Source: Candidatus Woesearchaeota archaeon
GTDB lineage: Archaea; Nanobdellota; Nanobdellia; Woesearchaeales; BM511
Assembly: GCA_002867475.1 (NCBI GenBank)
Contig: PKTL01000069.1
Location: forward strand, 1-64,000
Length of the DNA: 64,000 nucleotides
Direction of reading: 5' to 3'
Position numbers and translations under genes: made by a program. Position 1 is the first letter of the stretch. Each line of letters starts with the position of its first letter. Shown here one piece after another: positions 20,159 through 30,161 of this stretch. The notes beneath the pieces were generated by a model. The model was given only the letters and a program-made list of their open reading frames with translations, did no database searches and was not told the DNA's origin.

Positions 20159-21419
20159 AAAAATTCAAATAGATTATATAACAAAAATAGAAGGCCACGC
20201 AAAATTATATGTAAAAATAGATGAGGGTATAGTAAAAGATGTTCGTATGGAAGTTTTTGAAGGTGCAAGACTTTTTGAAAGCCTTCTCATTGGTAAAAAA
20301 TATGACGAAGTCCCTATAATAACTTCAAGGATCTGCGGGGTTTGTCCTCAAGCACACAGCATAGCATCAATTGACGCAATCGAAAAAGCATTTGGTCATG
20401 TACCTAATAAATCAATTGAGACACTCAGGGAATTATTATTGATTGGTCAAATAATTAAAAGCCACACATTACATCTTTATTTTTTAGCTTTACCTGATTT
20501 TTTCAATAAGAGAAGTGTAATAGAACTTGCTAAAGAACAAAAAGAAGTGTTGAATCTTGGCATAAGATTGAAGAAATTAAGTAATGAGATTACAACAATC
20601 ATTGGTGGAAGAGAGATACATTCAATAACAAATATTCCTGGAGGATTCACAAAAGCGCCAACTGATGAAGAATTGACCACTCTTCAAAAAAATATAAAAT
20701 CTTCTTTGGAAGATTCACTTGAAGGAATAAAGCTTTTTTCATCATTTAGCGTTCCTGACTACTCCAATAAAACAGAATATCTTTATTTGAAAAAAGATGA
20801 AAATCCAAATGTTAAAGGGACTGTGATCTGCAGCGATAATATATGTAATTCTGTTGAGAAATATGCTGATTTGATGAATGAGTTTGTCGAAGAATATAGT
20901 AGTGCAAAACATGTCACTATTGGAGAAAAAAGCTTTTTTGTTGGAGCACTTTCAAGAATAAATCAAACACTTATCCCTGATGATATTAAAAAAATTCTAG
21001 ATAAAAATAGTATACTGTTTCCAAGTTATAACCCTTATTACAATAACCTTGCACAATGTATCGAAATCCATATATTACTTCAAAAAGCTAAAGATCTCAT
21101 CAAAAAAATTGATGTTGGAGAAGTATTTCATCATAAGATCACTCCAAAGAAAGGAAAGGCAGTAAGTGCATTAGAAGCGCCAAGAGGGATATTATTTCAT
21201 GAATATTCATTTGATGATAAGGGTTATGTGACAAAAGCAAATATAATAACTCCAACAACTCAAAATTTAAAGAACATGGAAAATGACATCATGAAAATAT
21301 TGCCTTCTCTGCTCGATAAACCTGAAGAAAAGATAAAGTTTGAACTGGAAAAGCTGATTAGAGCATATGATCCTTGTATCAGTTGCTCAACTCATTTCTT
21401 AGATGTCATTTGGGAATGA
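20151..21419 (+). CDS. [NiFe]-hydrogenase large subunit (alpha), copy 2
   Basis: RICGVCPQAHS and DPCISCSTHF motifs; paralog of 18101..19381. Confidence 0.95.
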   Translation: MVKKIQIDYITKIEGHAKLYVKIDEGIVKDVRMEVFEGARLFESLLIGKKYDEVPIITSRICGVCPQAHSIASIDAIEKAFGHVPNKSIETLRELLLIGQIIKSHTLHLYFLALPDFFNKRSVIELAKEQKEVLNLGIRLKKLSNEITTIIGGREIHSITNIPGGFTKAPTDEELTTLQKNIKSSLEDSLEGIKLFSSFSVPDYSNKTEYLYLKKDENPNVKGTVICSDNICNSVEKYADLMNEFVEEYSSAKHVTIGEKSFFVGALSRINQTLIPDDIKKILDKNSILFPSYNPYYNNLAQCIEIHILLQKAKDLIKKIDVGEVFHHKITPKKGKAVSALEAPRGILFHEYSFDDKGYVTKANIITPTTQNLKNMENDIMKILPSLLDKPEEKIKFELEKLIRAYDPCISCSTHFLDVIWE

Positions 21420-21599
21420 TTCTAAAATAATTAAAAGAGAAGATCTGCGATGGATTATGAAAATTCATACATATTTTCCATTTTTTCAAAATGAAAAACT
21501 ACAATAAATTCATTTATTGATGAATTTAAGCATCTTTCTCTAAAAGAGAAAGATATATAAATCTAATACTCTATAAAACTATTAAAAATAGGTGATTTT

Positions 21600-22256
21600 A
21601 TGGCTAATGATTATGCAATTGTTCCTGAAGAAGATTTCTCAAAATTAAAAAATAAGGTTGATAAGATAGAAAGTAACCCCTTTGGGGAAAGCAAAGAAGG
21701 AAAAGAATTAGTAACAACTCTAAAAGACTTAAACTCCTCAATGAGCGGTCTTGTAAACCTTTTCAATACGGCAACTGAAGAATTAAAGATTGAAGAACAT
21801 GATTCGTCTTTAATTGCTGAAAAAGTAGGGCCTTTGTTTGAAAAAATTGAAACTTTGGAATCACAAAATGAAAAGATTGCAAAAGGAATTGTTGCTGTTG
21901 CAGATATGGTAAAAGAATTGAAGATGGAAATCGAAGATGTTAAAAGTCAGATAAAACTAGGGTTTGAATCTAAAACTGAAACTCCAAAACCGAAAACTGA
22001 ATCTTTCAAAACGGAAACAACACAAACTCCTAATTTTCCAGATTCAGGAAACATGAATTTTAATCAACCAAATCAACCAGTACCTAACAATAATACTGGG
22101 ATGAATACAGGTTTTCAAACAAATAATAGCTTAAATGACTCATTTAGTGGACAAAACGGGCAAGGAATGAAACCTTTACCTATGGATCCAGCACCAATGC
22201 CTCAAATGGGTGAAGAAAAAAATAAGGATTCTAAAAAAGGAATGTTTCATTTTTAA
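21600..22256 (+). CDS. Coiled-coil protein with disordered Gln/Asn/Pro-rich C-terminus
   Basis: Heptad-like N-terminal half, NFNQPNQPVPNNNTG tail. Confidence 0.55.
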   Translation: MANDYAIVPEEDFSKLKNKVDKIESNPFGESKEGKELVTTLKDLNSSMSGLVNLFNTATEELKIEEHDSSLIAEKVGPLFEKIETLESQNEKIAKGIVAVADMVKELKMEIEDVKSQIKLGFESKTETPKPKTESFKTETTQTPNFPDSGNMNFNQPNQPVPNNNTGMNTGFQTNNSLNDSFSGQNGQGMKPLPMDPAPMPQMGEEKNKDSKKGMFHF

Positions 22257-22259
22257 AAA

Positions 22260-22910
22260 ATGAGTGTTGATAGTGCACCATCAAATCAAAACAAACCATT
22301 ACCAGATAATAATCTTTATGGTTCTGTTTTTGAAGGTCAATCACCAAATAATGTAAATTCACAGCCTCATTTATCAAAAAATTCTATGAAACGTCTTGTA
22401 AAACTGATTTTGAGAACTTATTCGAAGATGAGCAAACAAAAAAAGATAGGTCCTAAAAGAAAAATTAAAGTAGGTAAACCTTCTGCAGATTCAGAACATC
22501 AAAATCTCCATGAAGAGATAACTGCTATAAAAAATAAGCTTAAGCAAAGAGCAGATATAAATAAATTGATTCAAGAACAGAAAAAAAAAGAATTCTTCGA
22601 TAAAAAACAAGCTGAAAAAATAGTCGATGAATATCTCGAAAAAGAAGAAGAGAATAAAAAATCACCAGAGCCACAAAAAGAGATAGAAAAAACTGATACA
22701 ATTAGCGATGATCTAGTTATCGAAAAGAAAAAGATAGAGTTAGTAGATAAGAAGAAAAAAGAGCTCGAAGAGATAAAAATCGTACTTAAATCTCTGGAAG
22801 AAAAACATAACGAACTAGTTAAAAAGAAACATGATCCTGTAATACTAGTAAGACTTGATGAAAAGATAAACCTTCTTAAACGAAGAATAAACCATATTGA
22901 AAATGAATAA
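22260..22910 (+). CDS. Coiled-coil/charged hypothetical protein
   Basis: Lys/Glu-rich ORF immediately downstream. Confidence 0.55.
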   Translation: MSVDSAPSNQNKPLPDNNLYGSVFEGQSPNNVNSQPHLSKNSMKRLVKLILRTYSKMSKQKKIGPKRKIKVGKPSADSEHQNLHEEITAIKNKLKQRADINKLIQEQKKKEFFDKKQAEKIVDEYLEKEEENKKSPEPQKEIEKTDTISDDLVIEKKKIELVDKKKKELEEIKIVLKSLEEKHNELVKKKHDPVILVRLDEKINLLKRRINHIENE

Positions 22911-23232
22911 GAAACTTATTCGAATTAATTTTGGTGCCAAAATGAATAATGAAGTAACAACCGAAAAACTTGATAATTATTTCGATGTTAGCAATAGGGC
23001 TATAAAAATGGTTGAAGAGAAAGGTTTTGATAAATCTAGAATCGATCAAGCTAAAGATTTTCTTGACATGGCTAAACGTTACAATTCAGATGCATATCAT
23101 TTTAGGGAAAAAGGAGATTATGTATTAGCATTCGCTGCATTGAACTATGCCCATGGGTGGCTTGATGCAGGTGCAAGAATCGGTTTATTTTTGGTTAAGG
23201 ATTCAACTCTTTTCACGGTCGATGATGAATGA
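22897..23232 (+). CDS. DUF357-like small helical protein
   Basis: ARRYNSDAYHF-like: KRYNSDAYHFREKGDYVLAFAALNYAHGWLDAGARIG. Confidence 0.7.
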   Translation: MKMNKKLIRINFGAKMNNEVTTEKLDNYFDVSNRAIKMVEEKGFDKSRIDQAKDFLDMAKRYNSDAYHFREKGDYVLAFAALNYAHGWLDAGARIGLFLVKDSTLFTVDDE

Positions 23233-23660
23233 TATTAGTTAATAATTTGATGAATGGAATTCTTTTAGATACTTGCTATTTGATACATTTAATAAAAAAT
23301 AACCAATTATACACATTAGAAAAAAAGAAGGCTGATTTTAATATTGGAATAACAAGCTTTAACTTCCACGAATTAGAACGTAAAACTAAAGAATTATACC
23401 TTCATTATGAATTGCCTGAACTTTTCATGGTAAATATCCCTTTTTATCCGGGACACATGATTAACGAAAAAATGTTTGTCAATGATGTAGAACCTGAATT
23501 ATTAGAGGTCATAGACGACCCTTCTAATGCAGTGCTTGCAGCAGCAGCAATCAAGTTTGGTGCAAAAAAGATAATAACTAGAGATAAACAGCACTTATTA
23601 AACAACCATGCTAAGCATTTGATGGAAAAATATAGTATAGAAATAAGCTCAGACCTCTAA
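23229..23660 (+). CDS. PIN-domain-like protein
   Basis: GILLDTCYLIHLIKN N-term Asp motif; DDPSNAVLAAAAIKFGAKKIITRD. Confidence 0.65.
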   Translation: MILVNNLMNGILLDTCYLIHLIKNNQLYTLEKKKADFNIGITSFNFHELERKTKELYLHYELPELFMVNIPFYPGHMINEKMFVNDVEPELLEVIDDPSNAVLAAAAIKFGAKKIITRDKQHLLNNHAKHLMEKYSIEISSDL

Positions 23661-24733
23661 TCGATTCTTGGATAAGTTCCTGGTTCCATAAAGACTCTAT
23701 CGACTTCTACAGCGATTCCTTTACTGTTTTTAATTATGTCTTTAGGAAGGATTTTTAACTTTCCTATTGCTACTAATTCATTTTTCAAAGTCATTATAGC
23801 AACATCTTCATCAATTTGTATCTCTGTCTCGACCTTGCTAACTCCAGGTATTTTAAGGTTTGACCCATGACAAAGGCTGTTAACAGTTGAATCAAGAACC
23901 CAAATTTTAGGGATGTGACTAACTGCAAACTCGATAGGGAATATATTTTTTCTTATAGCTTTCTCATCTCCATATTCCTTATAATAATGAAGGTTATCAG
24001 TCAAGGTTTGTAAAGAACATAAAGTTTCTTCATTAAAAGGGCCAACTTTTGTACGTCTAAGTTCAGCCATGTGAGCACCACAACCAAATTTTTCACCCAT
24101 ATCATGACATAGTTTTCTTATGTAGGTTCCTGCTTGAGTACCAACTCTAAATAATACATCTTGTCCTTTGACCTCTAAAATGTCTATGTAATAGACTTTT
24201 CTGTATCTCCATTCACGTTTAATCGCTGACTTGATTGGAGGTAATTGTTTTAATTTGCCAACGAAACCCATCATCACATTCTTGATTTCATCTTCAGGTA
24301 GTTCTTTGTGAATATGTATTAAGCAAACATATTCTTTTCCTGCGCTAAGAAGAGTTTGTACAACTCTTGTGCCTTTTGCTAATGCAGTTGGAAGAAGTCC
24401 TGTAACTCCTGGATCAAGTGTTCCACTATGTCCTGCTTTGTCAACTCCGAGAATCTCTTTAGTGTAAGCACTAACTTGGTGGCTTGTAGGCCCAGCAGGC
24501 TTATCAATATTGACAATGCCAAAATCAATCAGTTCATCAACAGTCCTGTTCTCTGGCTTTTTACCATATTTTGGGTCTGTATCTGCATTTCTTTTGATCA
24601 ATATTTCTCTTTTGATCTTCTCAAAAGGCAATTGATTCAATGAAGAATTATTTTCTTCATGCTCAAAGACTTTATTTTCAGAATAGGTTTTGGCATGTTT
24701 TTCTCCATTAAGTCTTTGATTCTTTTCTTCCAT
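23657..24733 (-). CDS. cbf5: Cbf5, H/ACA RNP pseudouridine synthase
   Basis: GIVNIDKPAGPTSHQVSAYTKEILGVDKAGHSGTLDPGVTGLLPTALAKGTR, PUA-like C-term. Confidence 0.95.
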   Translation of the reverse strand: MEEKNQRLNGEKHAKTYSENKVFEHEENNSSLNQLPFEKIKREILIKRNADTDPKYGKKPENRTVDELIDFGIVNIDKPAGPTSHQVSAYTKEILGVDKAGHSGTLDPGVTGLLPTALAKGTRVVQTLLSAGKEYVCLIHIHKELPEDEIKNVMMGFVGKLKQLPPIKSAIKREWRYRKVYYIDILEVKGQDVLFRVGTQAGTYIRKLCHDMGEKFGCGAHMAELRRTKVGPFNEETLCSLQTLTDNLHYYKEYGDEKAIRKNIFPIEFAVSHIPKIWVLDSTVNSLCHGSNLKIPGVSKVETEIQIDEDVAIMTLKNELVAIGKLKILPKDIIKNSKGIAVEVDRVFMEPGTYPRID

Positions 24734-24787
24734 GAGATTCTAGAAATTTTGTCTGATTAATAAATGTTTTTAACTTTTAGAAGCAAA

Positions 24788-24848
24788 AACTGAATTGTGC
24801 ACCTGGAAAGAGGCGCGTAATATAAACCAAGCACACATTAGTTCAGTT
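24788..24848. other. Imperfect inverted repeat AACTGAATTGTGC...GCACACATTAGTTCAGTT, possible small structured RNA or terminator
   Basis: Complementary arms in the intergenic region next to cbf5. Confidence 0.3.
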
Positions 24849-24953
24849 TAATCATATGAGTTATTCCCCCTTTATAAATTTGATATTGAAGTAAAAAATG
24901 AAGGTTTAATCATAGAAGTTTTTTTAAAGAGAAAAATAAAGAAATCTCCTAGG

Positions 24954-25538
24954 GTGATATCTTTTAATATTAATAGTTTGGTAATACAATTAAAACCTTT
25001 ATTTTATTTCATATTAGGTATCGTCTTCTATTCAATATTCATATTCAAGTTCTATAGATTTCTTGCAACTAAAGATCTGTTGAAGCTTGATCTTGATAGA
25101 TATAATAATGTTGAACATTCAGGACTCAAGAAATTTATCAAAGCAATACTTTATCCTTTTGAATACATGATAGTGATTCCAGTATTCATATTTTTTTGGT
25201 TCATGGTACTGACAACGCTTTTAGTTTTCCTTGCAAAAAACCCTGTCATAGAAAACATTCTTTTGATATCATTATCTCTTGTTGCATCTGTGAGAATCAC
25301 TTCTTATTACGATGAAGATCTCTCTAAAGACCTTGCTAAAATGCTACCTTTCGCGCTTTTAGGTGTCTTCTTGGTTGACGCGTCTTATTTTTCCTTTTCT
25401 GAATCAATAATATTGTTGAAATCTATACCTTCTCACTGGGTTTTATTATTAACATACTTGATGTTTATAGTCATTTTAGAGTTCATATTAAGAATTATAA
25501 TCGGCACCTATAATCTCATAGTAGAACGATGGTTTTGA
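24954..25538 (+). CDS. Multi-TM membrane protein (ion channel-like topology)
   Basis: Hydrophobic segments; GGTGATAT start context. Confidence 0.55.
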   Translation: MISFNINSLVIQLKPLFYFILGIVFYSIFIFKFYRFLATKDLLKLDLDRYNNVEHSGLKKFIKAILYPFEYMIVIPVFIFFWFMVLTTLLVFLAKNPVIENILLISLSLVASVRITSYYDEDLSKDLAKMLPFALLGVFLVDASYFSFSESIILLKSIPSHWVLLLTYLMFIVILEFILRIIIGTYNLIVERWF

Positions 25539-25566
25539 GAAAATTTTAAGAATAAGTATAAGAAAA

Positions 25567-25678
25567 TAGCGGGGAGAGGATTTGAACCTCCGACCTCCGG
25601 GTTTCTTGATCTCTGATCGAGAATTCGACCTTGGAGATATATGAGCCCGACGGGCACTCCTAGCTGCCCTACCCCGCT
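25567..25678 (-). tRNA. Initiator tRNA-Met (CAT) with intron at 37/38 (intron about 25603..25639)
   Basis: AGCGGGGTAGGGCAGCTAGGAGTGCCCGTCGGGCTCATA[37-nt intron]ACCCGGAGGTCGGAGGTTCAAATCCTCTCCCCGCTA; A1:U72 and three G:C pairs in anticodon stem = initiator hallmarks; no encoded CCA. Confidence 0.9.
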
Positions 25679-25784
25679 TTATGTAATAAAGAGAAAAAGG
25701 TGCCAGTTTATAAACTTTATCCTAAGAAAATACTGAATTCTTAAAAAATATGTACTTTAGATTCATAAATTTTTTAAAGGATGC

Positions 25785-26801
25785 ATGTTCCATCAATCTT
25801 GGTGGGTACACATGAATGCAGAAATAAAAAAATTAACAGAAAAATCAGTTAAATATTCTGAGAAAATCAACACTGTAATAAAAGAGATAGAAAAAGTTAT
25901 AGTAGGTCAAGAGGACATTATTGAAAAAGTTATGATCTCTTTGATAGCGAAAGGTCACGTGCTTTTAGAAGGTGCACCAGGATTAGCAAAGACACTTCTT
26001 GTGAAGACCTTGTCAGACACCACAAATCTTGCATTTAAGCGTATACAGTTCACACCAGACTTGCTTCCTGCAGATATTTTAGGAACAAGAATATATAATC
26101 ACAAGGAAGCGTCATTTACAACCCAAAAAGGACCTATCTTTGCAAATCTAGTTTTGGCAGATGAGATCAATAGAGCTCCACCAAAAGTGCAATCAGCACT
26201 ACTTGAAAGCATGCAGGAAAAGCAAGTAACAATAGGTAAGGAATCATTCAATCTTGATGAGCCCTTCTTTGTTCTCGCAACGCAAAACCCTATCGAGACT
26301 GAAGGAACATACAGGCTTCCAGAAGCACAAGTTGATAGGTTCATGTTCAAGTTAATAGTTGATTATCCTAATATAAAAAACAGTGTTGAGATCATTGATA
26401 GGATGACAAAAAATCATGTTCCCTCCGTGAAAAAGATAATTTCTGATAAAGACTTGACTTCCATCCAATTATTTGCTAAAGAAATATATGTGGATGAAAA
26501 AGTCACAGATTATGTTGCTAGAATAGTTGATGCGACAAGAAACCCTAAAGAATATGATCTGGAAGAGCTAGAAGAACAAATAGATTATGGTGCAAGTCCA
26601 AGAGCATTGATCTGGTTAATACTTGGTGCTAAAGCTAATGCTCTTTTGAATTCAAGAGGTTTTGTAAAGCCAGAAGACGTGCTTCACATAGCAAAGGATG
26701 TGCTTAGACACAGGATACTAATAAGCTATGAGGCTGAAGCTGAAGATATAACAAGCGATATGATAATTGATAAGATTCTTTCAAAGGTGAAAATGCCATA
26801 A
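25785..26801 (+). CDS. MoxR-family AAA+ ATPase (start may be ATG at 25812)
   Basis: LEGAPGLAKTLLVK, ADEINRAPPKVQSALLESMQEKQVT, ATQNPIETEGTYRLPEAQVDRF. Confidence 0.95.
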   Translation: MFHQSWWVHMNAEIKKLTEKSVKYSEKINTVIKEIEKVIVGQEDIIEKVMISLIAKGHVLLEGAPGLAKTLLVKTLSDTTNLAFKRIQFTPDLLPADILGTRIYNHKEASFTTQKGPIFANLVLADEINRAPPKVQSALLESMQEKQVTIGKESFNLDEPFFVLATQNPIETEGTYRLPEAQVDRFMFKLIVDYPNIKNSVEIIDRMTKNHVPSVKKIISDKDLTSIQLFAKEIYVDEKVTDYVARIVDATRNPKEYDLEELEEQIDYGASPRALIWLILGAKANALLNSRGFVKPEDVLHIAKDVLRHRILISYEAEAEDITSDMIIDKILSKVKMP

Positions 26802-26803
26802 AA

Positions 26804-27670
26804 ATGAAGGAGATAATCAAAAAAGTAAAAAAGATAGAAATATCTACAAGAAACCTTGTTGAAGGACTTCTTCAAGGTGCTTACCACTCAGTCTTTAAAG
26901 GAAGAGGTATAGAGTTTTCTGACGTTCGTGAGTATTCTTATGGTGACGCTATAAAAACAATCGATTGGAATGTTACTGCAAGGATGGACACTCCTTTTGT
27001 CAAAGAATTTGTTGAAGAGCGTGACTTGACAGCGTACATCGTTTTTGATGGGAGTGCCAGTGAATCTTTTGGTTATGAGAAAGAAAAACGTATGTCTAAT
27101 ATTGAAATAGCAGCATCCATGGTATTTGCAGCGCAAAAAAACAATGACAACATAGGGCTTTTCATATTTACTGATAAGATAGAAAAATTTATTCCTGCAA
27201 GGAAAGGGAAAAGACACGCATTGAAGATCATAAGTGAGCTTGTAAGATTCAAGCCAGAAAGCAAGAAAACAGATGTTTATGAAGCTTTAAGGAAGATAAA
27301 TAAAGTTGTTAAACGAAAAAGTATCTTTTTCATAGTTAGTGATTTTGATTCTAATGATTTTGAAAAACCATTTAAGATACTTAGAAGAAAGCATGAAATC
27401 ATACCTATTAACGTGTTTGATACGAGAGAGAATCATATTCCTGAAATTGGTTATGTTGAGTTTGAGGATGCTGAGACTGGTGAGACCTTCTTGATAGATA
27501 CTAGCGATAAAGATATTATGAAAGCATATTATAAACTTGTTAAGGAAGATAATAAAAAAATAGAAGGATTTTTTAAGAAAAATAAGATTGATCAAATAAG
27601 GATAAAAACTGATGAGGATTTCTCGATTCCAATAAGGATATTTTTCAAACGAAGGGGGGCAAGAAGATAA
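26804..27670 (+). CDS. DUF58-family protein
   Basis: GRGIEFSDVREYSYGDAIKTIDWNVTARMDTPFVKEF. Confidence 0.93.
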   Translation: MKEIIKKVKKIEISTRNLVEGLLQGAYHSVFKGRGIEFSDVREYSYGDAIKTIDWNVTARMDTPFVKEFVEERDLTAYIVFDGSASESFGYEKEKRMSNIEIAASMVFAAQKNNDNIGLFIFTDKIEKFIPARKGKRHALKIISELVRFKPESKKTDVYEALRKINKVVKRKSIFFIVSDFDSNDFEKPFKILRRKHEIIPINVFDTRENHIPEIGYVEFEDAETGETFLIDTSDKDIMKAYYKLVKEDNKKIEGFFKKNKIDQIRIKTDEDFSIPIRIFFKRRGARR

Positions 27671-28635
27671 TGAGATTGACTTTTCTAAAACCTTTATGGT
27701 TACTTGGATTATTATTTGTTCCTTTGGTTTGGTATTGGTATAAGAAAAGATTAGAAGAAAATAAAAATAGAACTTTAGTCTTTTCAAAACTTGCATTGTT
27801 GAAGAAAGCAGCTGAAAATAAGCAGCCTAAATGGAGAAAGAACTTATCTATGATATTGATGCTTATAATATTTTCATCTTCAATAATTGCTCTTGCAGAT
27901 CCATATTTTCCATTGAAAAACACGAAGAAAGGTGTAAATGTGATTTTAGCGCTTGATGTTAGTGGGAGTATGCAGGAAACTGATTTTAGCCCTAATAGGC
28001 TTGAAGCAGCAAAAAGAAATACTTTGAATCTTATAGATCAATTGAATCCTAATGATTTAGTTGGTGTAATCACTTTTGGTCAAGGAGCGACCACTACAAG
28101 TTATCTTACCAATATGAAAGAAAGAGCAATTGAAAAAGTTAAAGCTATCAAGATACAAGCGACTCAAAGCTTTTTTGGAGGTTGTACAGGTCTTGGTTGT
28201 GAAACACATATAGGTGTAGGGCTTGCTAGCGCAGTTGACATGGCAACAAGCATTCCAAACAAGAAAAAAGTGATAATTTTTTTGTCTGACGGCGCAAATA
28301 ACGGAGGTGTTATAACTCCTGATGAATCAATTGCTTATGCTAAAAGCAATGATATTCAAGTTTTTACTATCGGTATGGGTAGCAAAAAAACTGATGCATA
28401 TGGACGAGTTCTTCTCGATGAAGCACTTTTGAAAAAAATAGCAAGTAATACAGATGGTGAATATTTCAATGCAGTTAATGATGATACTTTAAAAGATATA
28501 TATGATAGTCTCAGCGATAAGATAAAAAGAGAAAAAGAAGATGTATCTATCAAGGATCTTTTCATATTTATCTCGCTTATATCCTCATTATCCTGGATTT
28601 ATTTCAATTATGGGAAGCGTTCAATATTAAGGTGA
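27670..28635 (+). CDS. VWA-domain membrane protein (BatA/BatB-like)
   Basis: LALDVSGSMQETDFSPNRLEAAK MIDAS; N-term and C-term TMs. Confidence 0.93.
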   Translation: MRLTFLKPLWLLGLLFVPLVWYWYKKRLEENKNRTLVFSKLALLKKAAENKQPKWRKNLSMILMLIIFSSSIIALADPYFPLKNTKKGVNVILALDVSGSMQETDFSPNRLEAAKRNTLNLIDQLNPNDLVGVITFGQGATTTSYLTNMKERAIEKVKAIKIQATQSFFGGCTGLGCETHIGVGLASAVDMATSIPNKKKVIIFLSDGANNGGVITPDESIAYAKSNDIQVFTIGMGSKKTDAYGRVLLDEALLKKIASNTDGEYFNAVNDDTLKDIYDSLSDKIKREKEDVSIKDLFIFISLISSLSWIYFNYGKRSILR

Positions 28636-28639
28636 TCTA

Positions 28640-30115
28640 ATGAAAAAAAACATTTTTTTCACAATATTGATTCTTCTGATGATCCAAATAGTTTATGCTG
28701 AAGATTTAGTTTTTACTGTGAACAGTACAGATTATTATTTTAATGTTGGTCAAGAAGCTATAATTCCCGTATATGTTGAAAATGATTATGGTTCTGCTAT
28801 ATCGGGTCAATTGACTTATACCATAACTGAAACTGTGAGTTCTTCAGGTTCATACTATAGTTCCTCAAACACACAAACCCAAGGCTTTACCATATTAGAA
28901 GAGCAAGAAGAACCTATAGCATTTGGAATAGGTACTAGTGATAAAGAATTAGTAAGGGAGTTTGCTTCAAGCTTCAAGTACACTAATGAAGCTGGCGATC
29001 AAGTAATTGTAACACTTCCAAAAATAAATATTCATTTCGTTGAAAATAAGGACGAACAAAGTCAAAGCCAAGAAGAACAGCAACAATCATCTTCAAGCGA
29101 TGAAGAAGAGCAACAAACTCAAAGCACAAGTGAGACTCAAGAAAATACTGAGCCTTTGAAGTCAGAAGATCAAATGCAGCAAGATTTGCAGAATAACCAA
29201 GCAAGTCAGGATTCAAGCGCTTTAAAGAATCAGATGAATCAAGAAGTGCAAGATAGCCAGCAAAGAGAACAAGAGCAAAAAGAACAGCTTGAACAAAATA
29301 GTGAATATCAAGACATGAAAGAACAGCTTGAAGAGCAAGGATTCAACCAAGAAAATGAGCCTAATTTCGGTTCTGACGAATTCTCTCAAGAGTTTACCAA
29401 TCCTGAAACGGGAGAAAAAGCTTCCCTTTCTGGAAGTATGGATAATAATACTTTTGATGATTTGAAGTCTGAGTTTGAAAGTGAAAGCTTAGAAAATGAT
29501 ATCTTAAATAATCAGAATAAAACAAATCAAAATTTGAAAAAAGCAATTGAAGACTTAAAAGAAAAGGGTTTTAATGAGTCTCCGATGAAATTTTCAACAA
29601 GCAATAATATGACAACTTTTCAAAAAGAATTTGTTGACGAAAAGAATAACACTGTTGTGATTAAAGGAACACTTGATGATGAAGAAGTTTTGGAGTTTGA
29701 TGAAGATAAAGACAGAAATCTATTATTATGGATAATACTAATCATTTTTGCTGTTGCCACTTATTATTTTTATTCTAAATATTATAAAAAGGAAAATGCG
29801 GTTGAAGAGCCTAAAAAGACACTAAAACCTCTTGATTATAGAAAAGAAGCATTGAAAATATTGAAAGATGCTGAGAAAACTTATTCAATTGATAAAAAAA
29901 CTGCTTATGAGCTTTTAGCATACTCTGTTCGATACTTTTATTCTCATAAGAATAAGCTTTCTAAAGAGTTATCTAATGACGAGTTTAGAAAACAAGTGAA
30001 AGATAAAGATTTGAATAGTTTAATACTTGCGTCAGAAATGATCGAGTTCGCTAAAGGAAAAGATAAAGGAGAATTCAATAGGTTTGTTGACTTTGCTAGA
30101 AGATTCATAAAGTAA
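28640..30115 (+). CDS. BatD-like membrane protein with Gln/Glu-rich coil
   Basis: Signal peptide, long Q/E/S-rich region, TM near C-term, operonic with MoxR/DUF58/VWA. Confidence 0.65.
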   Translation: MKKNIFFTILILLMIQIVYAEDLVFTVNSTDYYFNVGQEAIIPVYVENDYGSAISGQLTYTITETVSSSGSYYSSSNTQTQGFTILEEQEEPIAFGIGTSDKELVREFASSFKYTNEAGDQVIVTLPKINIHFVENKDEQSQSQEEQQQSSSSDEEEQQTQSTSETQENTEPLKSEDQMQQDLQNNQASQDSSALKNQMNQEVQDSQQREQEQKEQLEQNSEYQDMKEQLEEQGFNQENEPNFGSDEFSQEFTNPETGEKASLSGSMDNNTFDDLKSEFESESLENDILNNQNKTNQNLKKAIEDLKEKGFNESPMKFSTSNNMTTFQKEFVDEKNNTVVIKGTLDDEEVLEFDEDKDRNLLLWIILIIFAVATYYFYSKYYKKENAVEEPKKTLKPLDYRKEALKILKDAEKTYSIDKKTAYELLAYSVRYFYSHKNKLSKELSNDEFRKQVKDKDLNSLILASEMIEFAKGKDKGEFNRFVDFARRFIK

Positions 30116-30161
30116 AACTTTATAAATTGATTAAATAGATTCTTTAACGGGTGATATTAAA

